NCBI GenBank assembly: GCA_002633005.1
Contig: NMRA01000406.1
Location: 194,001-257,941 of the forward strand
Direction of reading: 5' to 3'
Length of the DNA: 63,941 nt
Source: Phoronis australis
Taxonomy: Eukaryota > Phoronida > Phoronidae
Below the pieces are notes generated by a model, which had not been told where the DNA came from, made no database searches, and saw nothing but the letters and a program-made list of their open reading frames with translations. Shown in pieces: positions 27,718 through 38,245 of this stretch. Positions within the stretch are counted from its first letter, which is position 1, and each line of letters opens with the position of its first letter. The translations under genes and the position numbers were made by a program.

Positions 27718-29325
27718 GACATTCAGTAGTGCTCCTCAGCCAGAGAATGACTTACAACACTGTGCTTTTTCAGTGAGGCACAAATAGTAGAACAAAATCA
27801 AGACTCTATGGTCACCCATCAACGTTCAAACTATTCTTACAAAGCTATTCTTACACCGCTATTTAGTGGAAGAGGGATCCATTTTATCCCAAGTATCACG
27901 AATCTATGATTAATGTAAAAAATAAATAAGCGGTGATGTGTCACAGGTGACAAAAAAAGAACCTAGGAGGAGTATACACAAAGTTTATATTTCCAAACAA
28001 CACTGCCACCGCAAGTTTAGAGAACAGGTGGATGATTCAAAGCTGCAATGCAACTCTGCAGACATGTTGTGGTGTGAAATCTAGTCTAAAATACCACTTC
28101 ATACCACTCAAATAACTTCCTACACATTAAATAGGCAAATTGAACACAGGTCATCAAATTGGGTAAAATGAGTCCAATTTGCAAAAATGATGTCTGGATC
28201 ATAATAGATGCCCTTAATGAGCAGAAAAATATCTGACACACAGTAATTGATGTGTTGAGTTTTTATGTTTTCACGTGACAGAATGAATGATTAAGATGTG
28301 TTATACAGTATCTCTGGAAGTATAGCTAGTGCACAAGCTAAATGTAGACAGATTCCTGGTGGTGCCACCATAGTCGCTTTGACCACAGGCATATTAAGCA
28401 GTGGGGGATCTGCACCCCAGATTAGGGCACAAATAGTGAACATTTGGGCACTTACTCACTTATAGGGACTCAGATTTTGAAAACCAGTTTGATGACCATT
28501 ATGCAGAGGAGAAAACTGGTTCTCAAACCGGAGACCCCTGTAAGTGAACAGTACCAAAATTCGGGCAAAATGAGAAAAACTTAAGGAAGGGCGTCATCGA
28601 ATTGAAAAGCCCAGGAAGGATATTAGGGGAGTGGCAATGTTAATAAAATAAAGAAATATATTACTCATATGGGAGGATTGGAAGGTGGAATCCAATGGCG
28701 GGAGGGGCGGGGTATGTAATCATTATGATGGTGACCTAGAGAATACTATGGTGCATATAATTATATTACGATCAAAGTCTAGATTCTCCCACTTGCATTA
28801 GTAGACATATTCCTCTGAGCAGAACGTTTGATTAAAGATTGAAGTTACACTTGCTTCCTTTCTACAGTAAAATGCCTTAAATGACTTTAAATAAAATTAA
28901 TTAAAATCCATTTGAGGATCAAATCGATTTAGGAAGCGTGTGTTAATGCAAGTGGTGTAGCTTGAATCGATTCAATATGAACCAATTAATTCTAAAACTG
29001 ATTAGTACCTTGTCAAGTGTGCTTCGACCAAAATGAGTGAAGTAACATATACTTGGGCACATGACATCTAGGTTCATGTCTGTACCTTTAGTTAAGTATT
29101 TCACACACCATTTGATTTCACCACGCACTTTTGTCTCCTAGATCTCATTATCATAGATCAGCAAATGAGATGAAATCCAATCAAATCACCCGACATTTAC
29201 AAACAAACTTTTTGACCGGAGGGTGATAAGTGCGTATGCGCCATATTTGTCCACCACAAAGACTCAAACTAAGGTCAAAAACAGCGGGACAAATTGCAGC
29301 CAAAACATCTCCTACAATGTGATTG
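27718..29325. other. Intron DNA upstream of the LRR-Ig gene
   Basis: The promoter and 5'UTR exon of the LRR-Ig gene should lie here or further left, because the coding exon appears to begin at an acceptor. I cannot place a transcription start with confidence. Confidence 0.4.
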
Positions 29326-29455
29326 TAATGATTTGCTCCTTTATTTTAAGAATGCATTGGCTGATATTTCTGGCATATCATGTCCAGCATTGTGGCTATA
29401 ATGATTTGTTCCTATTTTTCAGAATGCCGTTGGCGGTGATCTTTCTGCTCTCACT
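29326..29455 (+). repeat. Tandem duplication of the acceptor and start region of the LRR-Ig gene
   Basis: The stretch TAATGATTTGTTCC through AGAATGCCGTTGGC (from 29399) has an upstream twin from 29326 (TAATGATTTGCTCC through AGAATGCATTGGCTGA). The ATGs at 29352 and 29424 are 72 nt apart and in frame. In the upstream copy the acceptor-like end is TTTTAAG rather than TTTTTCAG. The upstream copy also encodes a hydrophobic start (MHWLIFLAYHVQ). Confidence 0.7.
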
Positions 29456-32400
29456 GGTCTACCCATCTACTTCCTTTACCTGCCCAACAGATGGCGTTGT
29501 GTCCAAAGAATACCTCGAGAACATTCCAAAAAATAAAAAACTGTCTTTAAACAAATGTTTTCCACCGATAACAAGCATAACAGATGACGCCTTCGCTGAT
29601 TTTACTCAAGTAGAAACAATAGATGTCGCGGAAAATCTAATAACAACAATTACAGACAGGACATTTGCACATTTAGTCAACTTGAAAATTTTACATTTGA
29701 CATCGAACAAGTTGAGCGAAATAAAGAATACACCATTTAAAGAACTATATAAACTTGAGGATCTGTTCTTAAACAGGAACGAGATTAAGACAATTGAGAA
29801 AAATGCATTCAATGGTTTGGAAAACCTTGAACAATTGCTTCTGGACAACAACAGAATTACACAACTTCCGGATTATGTATTTGCTCAATTGGAATATGTG
29901 TGGAATCTTCATTTGGGGGATAATGCCCTGATTCGTGTTGGTCGCAACATGCTGTCTGGTTTGGATTCTATGTTCACATGCCACTTGGAGAATAACCAAA
30001 TTGTTGAGATCGAGGAGGGTGCATTTACCGACAACGAAGTACTGGATTCATTGTACCTCAGCAATAACAAATTGACCACAGTGCGCACTGGAACATTCCA
30101 CGGACTGCAAGGGGGTCTCACCTCATTGTCACTCCAAGGCAATTTAATCAGCACAATCGAGAAAAATGCATTTGCTGGTCTGGAGATGTTGGAAGAGCTG
30201 TTATTAAGTAACAACAAGATTGAGCGGCTGCCAGATGATGCCTTCTGGGGTACAGAAGGTGAAACGATCCAGTCCAAGCTGGAAAGATTACAATTAGAGG
30301 AAAACGGACTTACAGACATCTCCAGACATGCATTCAGAGGACTGCAAATGCTTGAAGAGTTAGACTTAAACAACAATGCACTGAGGACTCTGGAAGATGG
30401 CATCTTCAGTGATCTGCGAAAATTGAAAGAGCTGAATTTGTTTGACAACAAGATATCTAGAATTTCGCAGCGGGCTTTTCAAGGTTTGGATAGCCTTTCA
30501 CGTCTCCGACTACACGCCAATCGAATTGAAATGCTGCAGAAAGATGTGTTCAACGGTATGGGACAACTGAGAATCCTAATCCTCTACAACAATAAAATTA
30601 GAAAGATAGAGGTGGGTGCATTTGAAGGCTTGAACAAATTACAGCAAATATCTGTTCAAGATAATCAACTTGAGGCCCTTGACACTGGCGTATTTGAGAT
30701 TTTACAAGACGTTGTGTACATATACCTGCAAAATAACAACATCAGAACAATTCAACCAGGTGCTTTTCGCGGACTCTCTAAGCTGACTTCATTAAACTTA
30801 TACAACAATTCAATAACTGAACTGAAAAATGGTGCATTTCGTGGATTGGATAAATGTCGTTACATTTTCCTGTACGATAATGAAATTGAGTCAGTTGAAG
30901 ATGAGGCATTTTATCCACTCACTAGGGCTACTCTTATTCGTCTGGACAATAACCGAATACGTCAACTAGGTGACAGAGTGTTTAGCAAGCAAACAAGCTG
31001 TGACGTGAGCCTTAACAACAACTTGATACAAACACTGCAACAATCTACGGCAAGTCAATGGCCTGGCATTAACAAAATTCATCTCAGGGGGAATCCCTTG
31101 CACTGCAACTGCAAACTTTCGTGGTTGAAAGAAGAGTACAATGAATACACAACTGGTACAAGACAACAACGTTACACATTTGCTACCTGCAAGACACCAT
31201 TTCAAGGAGCTATAGGTAAAGTTGATAGCGACAGATTTACATGTAAGGCACCAACCAGGCCAGTTATCAGTGTGGATTATGAAAATAACACAATTCCCGT
31301 CAGGCTTACTTGTACATCTCAGGCAGACCCAGCTGCAACGCTGACCATTCAACAAGGATCTGAGCAAGTGATTATAAAGCAAGCCAATTTTAATCTATCA
31401 GTGACAGAGAACACTGTTGATTACATGTTACCACAAGACTGGACTGGCATGTACACATGTAGGGCAGCTAATGATGTGGGGGTGACACAGGCAGAGACTG
31501 TCATAGTGTTTCCCACAACAACTGCCCCACCAACAACAACTACAACAGAAACACCAACTACAACAACAACAACAACAACAACCACAACGATGCCTAAAAC
31601 TACAACAACAGTGCCAACAACCACAACAATGCCAACAACTACAACAACTGTACCAACAACAACAACGACAACACCTACAACTACAACAACAGTACCAACA
31701 ACTACAACAACAATGCCAACAACCACAACAATGCCAACAACCACAACAATGCCAACAACAACAGTGGCAACAACTACAACAACAATACCAACCACAACAA
31801 CAAAGCCAACAACACAAAGCACAACATTGCCAACAACACCAGAGCCAACAACACCAAAGCCAACCACACCAGAACCACCTACCACAACAATAAAACCAAC
31901 ACCAAAGACTAAAGCACCACCTACAAGGAAACGTAGCACTACTTCTACACCTAAAGCTCCAAGCACGAAGATAAGTAAACCCAAGCCTAAACCAGAAGCC
32001 ACGTCTGCAAGTGAGCACCTAATCACAACAGAAGCCAGCTACTCAGTCCTCACAGATAGGCCTATTTCAACGCAACCTACTGGACACTCATCAACGCCGT
32101 TCATGGAGAAATATGGATTGTACATTGGCATAGGAAGTGGTGGGTTGTTAGTCATTATTGTTCTGGTAGTGTTTGTGACAATCCTTGTTAAAAAACGGAA
32201 ATGTCAATGTTGCAGAAAAGATAAATACGCTGTACCTACAATATCGGTGATTGCAAAAACAGAAGTGAAAATATCAGCGACTCAGTACTATGACGAAGTG
32301 CCTACGGTGGAGAGAAACTCATCTGATGGCAACAAGTTCTCCATCAAGGTGCCCTACATAAAAAATGCCATGAAATCGGACAGGAAGAAAAAGTCGTGCA

Positions 32401-32693
32401 GCATGAAATACGACAGTAATTTAGACTTGAATAAGCTGAATAACATGTTGTCAACAGACAGTAATGACAACAGTCCTGAGGAGCAGAACCCTATGTTACC
32501 TCCAGAACAACACACCTTAGAGAAACGCTACAATTTACCAACTAATATTTATGATGAAAACCAAGACACTTCAGAAAAGAGGTACAGTCTTCCACCAACA
32601 GGATACGATCAAACACAAGTGAACTTCTCCACATTTAGGAGACCCACAGGTATGCGGAAACCAATCAATAATGAACAGTTGGACTATGTGTGA
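29424..32693 (+). CDS. LRR-Ig transmembrane receptor with Thr-rich stalk, nested gene
   Basis: The product is a 1089-aa type I membrane protein in one coding exon. Start: the ATG at 29424 follows the acceptor-like CTATTTTTCAGA and opens a signal peptide (MPLAVIFLLSLVYPSTSF). The frame is open upstream to 29223, but that part contains the apparent intron end. Residues about 40-555 hold about 20 leucine-rich repeats of the 24-residue type (L..L.L..N.I..I...AF.GL). LRRCT begins NPLHCNCKLSWL at about residue 556. One Ig domain spans about 612-695 (Cys 630 and 679, MYTCRAAN). A Thr/Pro stalk covers about 697-835, with a Ser/Lys/Pro region to 895. One TM segment (about 898-921) precedes KKRKCQCCRK and a 165-aa tail with tyrosine motifs YYDEVP, IYDENQ and GYDQTQ. 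The architecture resembles the LRRIG receptors expanded in invertebrate deuterostomes, and LRIG/LINGO types. Role (adhesion, guidance or immune recognition) is not decidable here. There is no TIR domain. Confidence 0.93.
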   Translation: MPLAVIFLLSLVYPSTSFTCPTDGVVSKEYLENIPKNKKLSLNKCFPPITSITDDAFADFTQVETIDVAENLITTITDRTFAHLVNLKILHLTSNKLSEIKNTPFKELYKLEDLFLNRNEIKTIEKNAFNGLENLEQLLLDNNRITQLPDYVFAQLEYVWNLHLGDNALIRVGRNMLSGLDSMFTCHLENNQIVEIEEGAFTDNEVLDSLYLSNNKLTTVRTGTFHGLQGGLTSLSLQGNLISTIEKNAFAGLEMLEELLLSNNKIERLPDDAFWGTEGETIQSKLERLQLEENGLTDISRHAFRGLQMLEELDLNNNALRTLEDGIFSDLRKLKELNLFDNKISRISQRAFQGLDSLSRLRLHANRIEMLQKDVFNGMGQLRILILYNNKIRKIEVGAFEGLNKLQQISVQDNQLEALDTGVFEILQDVVYIYLQNNNIRTIQPGAFRGLSKLTSLNLYNNSITELKNGAFRGLDKCRYIFLYDNEIESVEDEAFYPLTRATLIRLDNNRIRQLGDRVFSKQTSCDVSLNNNLIQTLQQSTASQWPGINKIHLRGNPLHCNCKLSWLKEEYNEYTTGTRQQRYTFATCKTPFQGAIGKVDSDRFTCKAPTRPVISVDYENNTIPVRLTCTSQADPAATLTIQQGSEQVIIKQANFNLSVTENTVDYMLPQDWTGMYTCRAANDVGVTQAETVIVFPTTTAPPTTTTTETPTTTTTTTTTTTMPKTTTTVPTTTTMPTTTTTVPTTTTTTPTTTTTVPTTTTTMPTTTTMPTTTTMPTTTVATTTTTIPTTTTKPTTQSTTLPTTPEPTTPKPTTPEPPTTTIKPTPKTKAPPTRKRSTTSTPKAPSTKISKPKPKPEATSASEHLITTEASYSVLTDRPISTQPTGHSSTPFMEKYGLYIGIGSGGLLVIIVLVVFVTILVKKRKCQCCRKDKYAVPTISVIAKTEVKISATQYYDEVPTVERNSSDGNKFSIKVPYIKNAMKSDRKKKSCSMKYDSNLDLNKLNNMLSTDSNDNSPEEQNPMLPPEQHTLEKRYNLPTNIYDENQDTSEKRYSLPPTGYDQTQVNFSTFRRPTGMRKPINNEQLDYV
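31512..31930 (+). repeat. Coding ACA/ACT triplet array (threonine stalk)
   Basis: Inside the LRR-Ig gene, runs of ACA, ACT and ACC codons broken by ATG CCA, GTG CCA or GTA CCA form an imperfect triplet minisatellite. It encodes blocks such as TTTTTVPTTTTMP. It should be heavily O-glycosylated and act as an extended mucin-like stalk between the Ig domain and the membrane. Length variation between alleles is expected. Confidence 0.9.
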
Positions 32694-33610
32694 CCTAACC
32701 AGTGACTAAAAGACCGCAGCCAAGTGGAAAAGTGAAAAACAAAGTAACAGTTTATTCAAGACTGTAAGAGCAAATTGGGAGTAATTCCACTGAAGTCATT
32801 TTCACATTTTTTGTGTCTTACCACTGAGAAATGCTAAGTGCTTCAAGTGGATAATTTACAATCGACAACACTTTGTCCATTAGCTAAAATCAGAGTTAGT
32901 ATCATTGCATGAGTTGCGTCACAAGAAAATTCATCATTCCAACGTATATTTGATGTACTTCATTTTTATTTAATATTTTGATATTTCTTCCGAGTTTAAC
33001 TCGGCGAATGCATTTTATTGGCCATTACCGAGTATTTATTTAATGACCCCAGTCAAACTGGGACATTTAGGACAACGATGATTATTTAGTTTAATTTGTT
33101 GTCTCAAGTAGGTGCATAAATTTAGACAGACTATGACTGATCCACTCACTGATGTTTTCTGTTATACAGAATTTGATGTTTGCAAAAGACTTCAAAACTA
33201 GAATGTCCAACTTTGGTGCTGGTTGTGGTGACCAGCCCTGACAGTAACACTCATGTTGTAGTAAATATAAAGTATGAGCAATTCACGTAGGACTCCATGG
33301 TTGTCACTTAGTTACAGTAAAAATTCTCCACTTCGGAACAGTGATAAATTAATTATTTTGCTCAAAGTCGGAGTTTGTTCCAAATTCTAAAAATAGGCAA
33401 TACTGCCAATCACAAATTCAAGAGTCACTGGAAAAATGACAAAATTACCCACTCAAAGTAGATTGAAAACGTGCCCAAACTTTGAGAATTATGTTGAACA
33501 CCAAAATCACCCTCGTCTCAAACTACGAATGAACAAAATTTGTGAAAGTAACGTGTCCTAAATTCTTGACTATCCAAATTTTTTACCATATACTAAGACT
33601 CACTAGTGAG
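32694..33610 (+). other. 3' flank / probable 3'UTR of the LRR-Ig gene
   Basis: AT-rich sequence follows the TGA stop. I saw no canonical AATAAA in the first 600 bp; AATATAAAG near 33266 is a weak variant. At 33311-33420 lies the partner of the 19782 dispersed repeat. Confidence 0.4.
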
Positions 33611-33612
33611 TA

Positions 33613-35830
33613 GTGACAAATCAACCATGTACCATGGAAGCTCAGGATTACATCTTATTCTATAAAGAATGGAAAAAGAAACATTGCTGTTCTTTCATGG
33701 CCACATTTGACATTGTTGGGAACTTCTACGAGCACCTTACTTGGGCAGGTACAGAGGATGAAATTATTGGTCTCAGGGAAAGATTTTATCAACAACGCCT
33801 CAGTTAATCATTAGCTAACAGTCAACCCCTTTTGTTACAGTAAAGTAAGCGTGATTAATTAATAAGGCTGCATATTGTAACCTACGAAATACAATTTAAT
33901 TATGTTATAACTTAATTATGTAACTGTGATGGATGGATGATTTTTTGATAATGTGCTACTTTTCGTATGTTGTAAATTATTTTTACGGAGCTTGTACAGA
34001 TTTGTCAAATGACGAAGAAGTAGTAACAACCAATAAAATGAAAAATTTTGCATTAAAAAGTGTCAACTTTCCTACTGTGCATGACGTGAAACTATTCCAA
34101 CAATTTTTGCAATGACCTTGAAAATAAGAACGATGTTGCAAAATTCGATTGGCGCCTGGAGATTCCCCATCCACAACCCAGTGAACTTAACGTAAAGGGT
34201 CTTTTGAGATACCACAGCAACAACATTTTCCAAGTAGAACCATTAGAAACTCGGTTCGTTTCACAGCACCTAGTACTTAGACAATGGATTCTAGTGTACC
34301 AGAACCACTGACATCATCAATTCTAGTTTTCACAAGCGCTGACCTAAACGCATTTTTGGGAACCATGGTAATTACCGCATTAACCATGACTTTCTAGAAA
34401 AAAAACAGGCTGAAATAAACTGCAATATTGGACGTTGTTTGGCTTCTAAAAGTTGGTCGAGGACGACTTTTCTCCAAAGAAACGGGATTAAAATTAAGCC
34501 AAAATGACAAACAACTGGAATCCGTTGGTTGACCAATACTTCTATCACCTTAATGGATTCATTGTAGTACATAAATTGGCAGGCAAGTTGTGATGTGGGA
34601 CAAAAGACTGCGCAAACTCTTGTACACTGTATAGACTTTAGGTGGTTTCCCACTGATTAAACTGAAATAAAGAATCAGCCTAACAGACCTTACGATAATT
34701 AAGATAAGCTACGATAGTAAATAGGGGTGTCTTGGATTACACGTTCCGGAGAAAAAAAGAGCGTGACCTCGCTTTGGAAATCAGGCAATTTTCGTGTATG
34801 TCGTTGATGTTGGGACGGCAAAAAATTTCACATCACGCATCCACAGGTATTTGGCCAGTTTATCAAACTTTTTCACGTCGGAGTTGCAGCCCACAGCACA
34901 GCAGTAATACTTCGTTGGCATTGAGACGATTAGCGTAATGCAAACGAGAAAAACTTGAAAAGAAGCAGATAACAATGAATGTTTACAACATTGTGGGTAT
35001 ATACAGTGATATTCGAGTGTCGCTGGGTAATCTGAAACGGCCCTATTGCCAGTGATCCCAATGGACCGGATTAACAGCCACCACAGTAAATATCTATGGT
35101 TAAACGGATTAAGACCACAAACAGGGCATGTATCGGACCATGTGGAATGAGTCGCAGATAAAGGTGACAGAAAACGGGCCAAACGAGATGCTTGTTCAAG
35201 TTGCATTGTCCTTACGATTCAGGGGTTCTGCTGGATTTTTGAAACGCCGGCACGTATTGATTAAATCCCGGTCCCAAAGAAAATCGTCTGTCATTTTAAT
35301 CTAAGTTGAATTTCTCAGATAAACATTGAGCTAACAACAAAAGACCTATGACTCCTGGTACATACTAAGTTCATAGGAGTAACAGTCGTCGCCAGTGGCA
35401 GTGGTGGCCGGGGACAGTATTTTGTAGGCATCTTCCTCAGTGCACTAACAATGACAACGTTGTTGAAATGTACACCAACAATATCTAAATGTACAACCTC
35501 TCATTACTACGCAACAAATTTATTTTTCAAAACTGAAACATTTTTCTCACAGTTTCAAGAGCCAAATCCTTGGCTTGCAAACTATGTCAAAAGGTCACCA
35601 AAACTGATTGCACATGAAGTCGATCCTCAGTAAAAATATGAACAAATCCCAAAGTTACCTTTATGAGATATCACTTCAACAACATTCTGCAACACATCAA
35701 CGTATGAACAATTGACAGACCATCACGAATACTAATGCTACGGCTAATTAACATACTGATAGCAGCTTTCCCTATTCCACACAACAGCACAATAGTATTT
35801 TGATGGCAAACCTGCACAATTTTTTGGTTT
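33613..35830. other. Degenerate transposon-derived region with THAP-like remnants
   Basis: On the minus strand at about 34860-34920 there is MPTKYYCCAVGCNSDVKKFD, which resembles the start of a THAP zinc finger (Met-Pro, Cys-x-x-x-Cys). At about 35745-35812 a second minus-strand stretch PSKYYCAVVWNRESCYQYVN looks like a more decayed version. The plus-strand stretches GAGATACCACAGCAACAACA (34208) and GAGATATCACTTCAACAACA (35664) also pair up, suggesting two related decayed copies. THAP fingers occur in P-element-like transposases, so this is probably transposon debris. No intact frame remains. Confidence 0.45.
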
Positions 35831-35875
35831 CTGGAAAATAGAAGACAGGTGTTTTACCTGGCCCAAGATACGCAC

Positions 35876-35938
35876 CTTATTCAATAGCACCTTGTTAGCA
35901 GCGTTCAGTTTACTCTTATCTTCCACCCAACTGGTATC
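35876..35938 (-). CDS. JAKMIP-like: JAKMIP-like exon 10, 63-nt micro-exon
   Basis: The acceptor TTTTTACAG|GATACC (edge 35938) and donor AATAAG|GTGCGT (edge 35876) frame 21 codons, phase 0, three heptads. The product starts DTSWVEDKSKLN and ends NKVLLNK. It fits JAKMIP1 DSKWVEEKQLFIRRNQELLE residue by residue and joins directly to exon 11. It is too short to stand out on its own and was found by looking for the segment missing between exons 9 and 11. Confidence 0.8.
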
Positions 35939-37394
35939 CTGTAAAAACAGCAACTAAATGACATCCAACTGTTTCCAAAAAGGATCAATTGAATTGTTAA
36001 CGGCAAAGAAAATAGAAAACATTTTTGCAAGCCATTGTGCTCATTACTAATGTGCTTAAACTCAATATTTAACTTCCATGGTCAGATCCAGTCTTGGTAA
36101 CTGTTGGACAGAATGGGTTGTCATGGGAACACAGACATGCTTTTATCATATCTCTTTCCTGTGGTAGGAGTGACTACAGTTTCAGAGGCAAATCAAAACA
36201 ATGACCAATTCATAAAACAAAGCTGGAAAACTAACATACACAAGTCATGAACTAAAGTGTTGAAGCATAAACAACTCTACGTTAATTCTAATGTCAAGAA
36301 GCAGCCAAATTCAATTCTTAGGAAATCAATATCTTTAAAATCCCCACCTGGTTTTGTAGCTGGGATTGGATGGATATGGTGACAACATTATAGTTAATGG
36401 CTTGGGTGGCCACAATGCCCACTAAACCATAGCGCATATTCCACCCATAACCTTCAAAATTACTATAACATGTAAAATTGCCAATGGCTAAGCTTTAAAT
36501 TAGATTATTCCTGACCACATCCACAGACCCCTGCAATGGAAGCAGACGATCCTCACTTTGACAATATTCCGCACCCTTAGACTACAAAACATTACAACAA
36601 TATTGACAAATATTTTGCAGAAGTAGCTTCCATTTGTACCAAACAAAATTCCACAATAAGCCTATTCCATAGCAAGCAACAACAGCAGAACACACAAATG
36701 CAAACTACTATCCATGCATAAGTGACTTGACATATAGATGCCTAAAGTTCAATAAAAATACCAAAACAAACCAGCAAATTCTACACTATCACTGAATGAT
36801 AACGACATCCCAATGATATGTTAGTTAAGGCTGTGAGTTAATAAAGACCAAAAACCATGGGGTGTTGTCCTTAACAGCAGGTGTTGCCCTCAGCAGCGAG
36901 CACTTTGTGTCAACAAGGAAAGTAAAGAATCAACTGCAACTCACAGAACAATAATTCTTTGGTGGCATATTGGACAACATATAGTCATTGTGAAAACAAG
37001 ACATATGCATTACAGCAACATCTGTACCACAATGACACAAGATGACTGGCCTCCTAAGGGCTAAATACTGAGGAGCACAGTTCTACCTTTTGGGATGTGG
37101 CTACAGGGCAAGGTAAGGCTATAGGCACTTGAGATGCTGTTATTGTGTAATGTTTCCTGCAAGATCTAGAGAACACAGCTTTGTACAATAAACTTGTCAG
37201 TTCATTCTCTCAATGTTATTCACTAGTTTCAATGAGTCAACAACCTCAAATCAACATGCACATTTACCACAAGTTTGACTTGAGTTCCAATACTCCTCAA
37301 AATAGTTTTGGACTGCAACAAATGTGGAACAATATATTACGAAAATCAAAAATGGGATAACGTAAAAGTGAAGATATAAAAATTACTCAAATGC
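35939..37394. other. JAKMIP-like intron 9, nothing recognised
   Basis: AT-rich intron DNA between exons 10 and 9 with no supported coding or repeat structure until the 83-bp array begins. Confidence 0.55.
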
Positions 37395-37813
37395 TAAAAC
37401 TTCACTGTGCACCCTCTATACATGAGTAACCCACAAGAGCCCCTCACAGTAGATCTCCCATACAAAAGTACCCCCCGGACTCCCTCACTGTACACCCTCT
37501 AGACATGAGTTAACCCCACAGGTTTACCTCACAAAAGACCTTCCATACATAAGTACCCAGGGACTCCCTCACTGTACACCCTCTATACATAAGTACTCCA
37601 TAAGAGCCCCTCACAGTAGATCTCCCATTTGTAAGTACCCCAGGACTCCCTCCCTGTACACCCGCTAGACATTAGCAACCCACAAGAACCGCAGACCTTC
37701 CCTGCATAAGTACCCAAGGGACTTCCTCACAGCACACCCTCTATACATGAGTAGCCCACAGGAGCCCCTAAGACTAGACCTCCCATGCATAAGTAACTCT
37801 CGGACTCCCTTAC
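37395..37813. repeat. Minisatellite, unit about 83 bp, 5 copies, abutting the exon 9 donor
   Basis: The segment GGACTCCCTCACTGTACACC recurs at 37477, 37561, 37643, 37719 and 37802 (spacings 84, 82, 76, 83). It alternates with CCCTCTATACATGAGTA and CCTCACAGTAGATCTCCCAT blocks. The last copy, GGACTCCCTTACCTG, contains the splice donor of exon 9 on the minus strand (CAG|GTAAGGGAGTCC). Confidence 0.9.
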
Positions 37814-37897
37814 CTGTCCCTTGCTCTCCAGGATAGTTTCAAGATCCTTCACTTTTGACCGAGTTGTCTCCAAATCTATCTGTAGTTGAGCCACCAT
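37814..37897 (-). CDS. JAKMIP-like: JAKMIP-like exon 9, coiled coil, flanked by minisatellites
   Basis: The acceptor TGTTTCAG|ATGGTGG (edge 37897) and donor GGACAG|GTAAGG (edge 37814) frame 28 codons, phase 0, four heptads: MVAQLQIDLETTRSKVKDLE then TILESKGQ. This matches JAKMIP1 REQLQADLLRCQAKIEDLEA, followed by TLAQKGQ. The acceptor and the first 14-15 nt of the exon are repeated six more times upstream in a 51-bp minisatellite. The donor side touches an 83-bp minisatellite. Both splice sites therefore sit in repeat DNA. Confidence 0.85.
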
Positions 37898-38245
37898 CTG
37901 AAACAAACAGACCATGCTGGTTATCAGGCACTTCAATTGAGCCACCATCTGAAACAAACAGACCCTGCTGGGTTATCAGGCACCTCAATTGGGCCACCAT
38001 CTGAAACAAACAGACCATGCTGGTTATCAGGCACCTCAATTGAGCCACCGTCTGAAACAAACAGACCCTGCTGGTTATCAGGTACCTCAATTGAGCCACC
38101 ATCTGAAACAAATAGACCCTGCTGGTTATCAGGCACCTCAATTGAGCCACCATCTGAAAAAAACAGACCCTGCTGGTTAATCAGGCACCTCAATTGAGCC
38201 ACCATCTGACAAACAGACCATGCTGGTTATCAGGCACCTCAATTA
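37891..38245. repeat. Minisatellite, unit 51 bp, 7 copies, carrying the exon 9 acceptor
   Basis: CCACCATCTGAAACAAACAG (once CCACCGTCTG) begins at 37891, 37942, 37994, 38045, 38096, 38147 and 38199 (spacings 51, 52, 51, 51, 51, 52). On the minus strand each unit reads CTGTTTGTTTCAG|ATGGTGG, a polypyrimidine tract plus acceptor plus exon start. The unit nearest the exon is the real acceptor. The array is open in several frames because 51 is a multiple of 3. Confidence 0.95.

Noticed and set aside
29223-29423. Upstream 67-codon extension of the LRR-Ig frame
   Set aside because: It precedes a clear polypyrimidine-AG acceptor and lacks the signal peptide position. The ATG at 29424 gives a standard signal peptide.
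31421-32026. Two 196-201 codon minus-strand frames rich in Val/Gly or Cys
   Set aside because: They are complements of the ACA/ACT threonine array of the LRR-Ig gene.
37886-38205. Repetitive peptides on both strands, and a superficial resemblance to a CRISPR array (51-bp period)
   Set aside because: The period is a simple tandem repeat without unique spacers. 51 is a multiple of 3, so frames stay open by chance. This is eukaryotic DNA.
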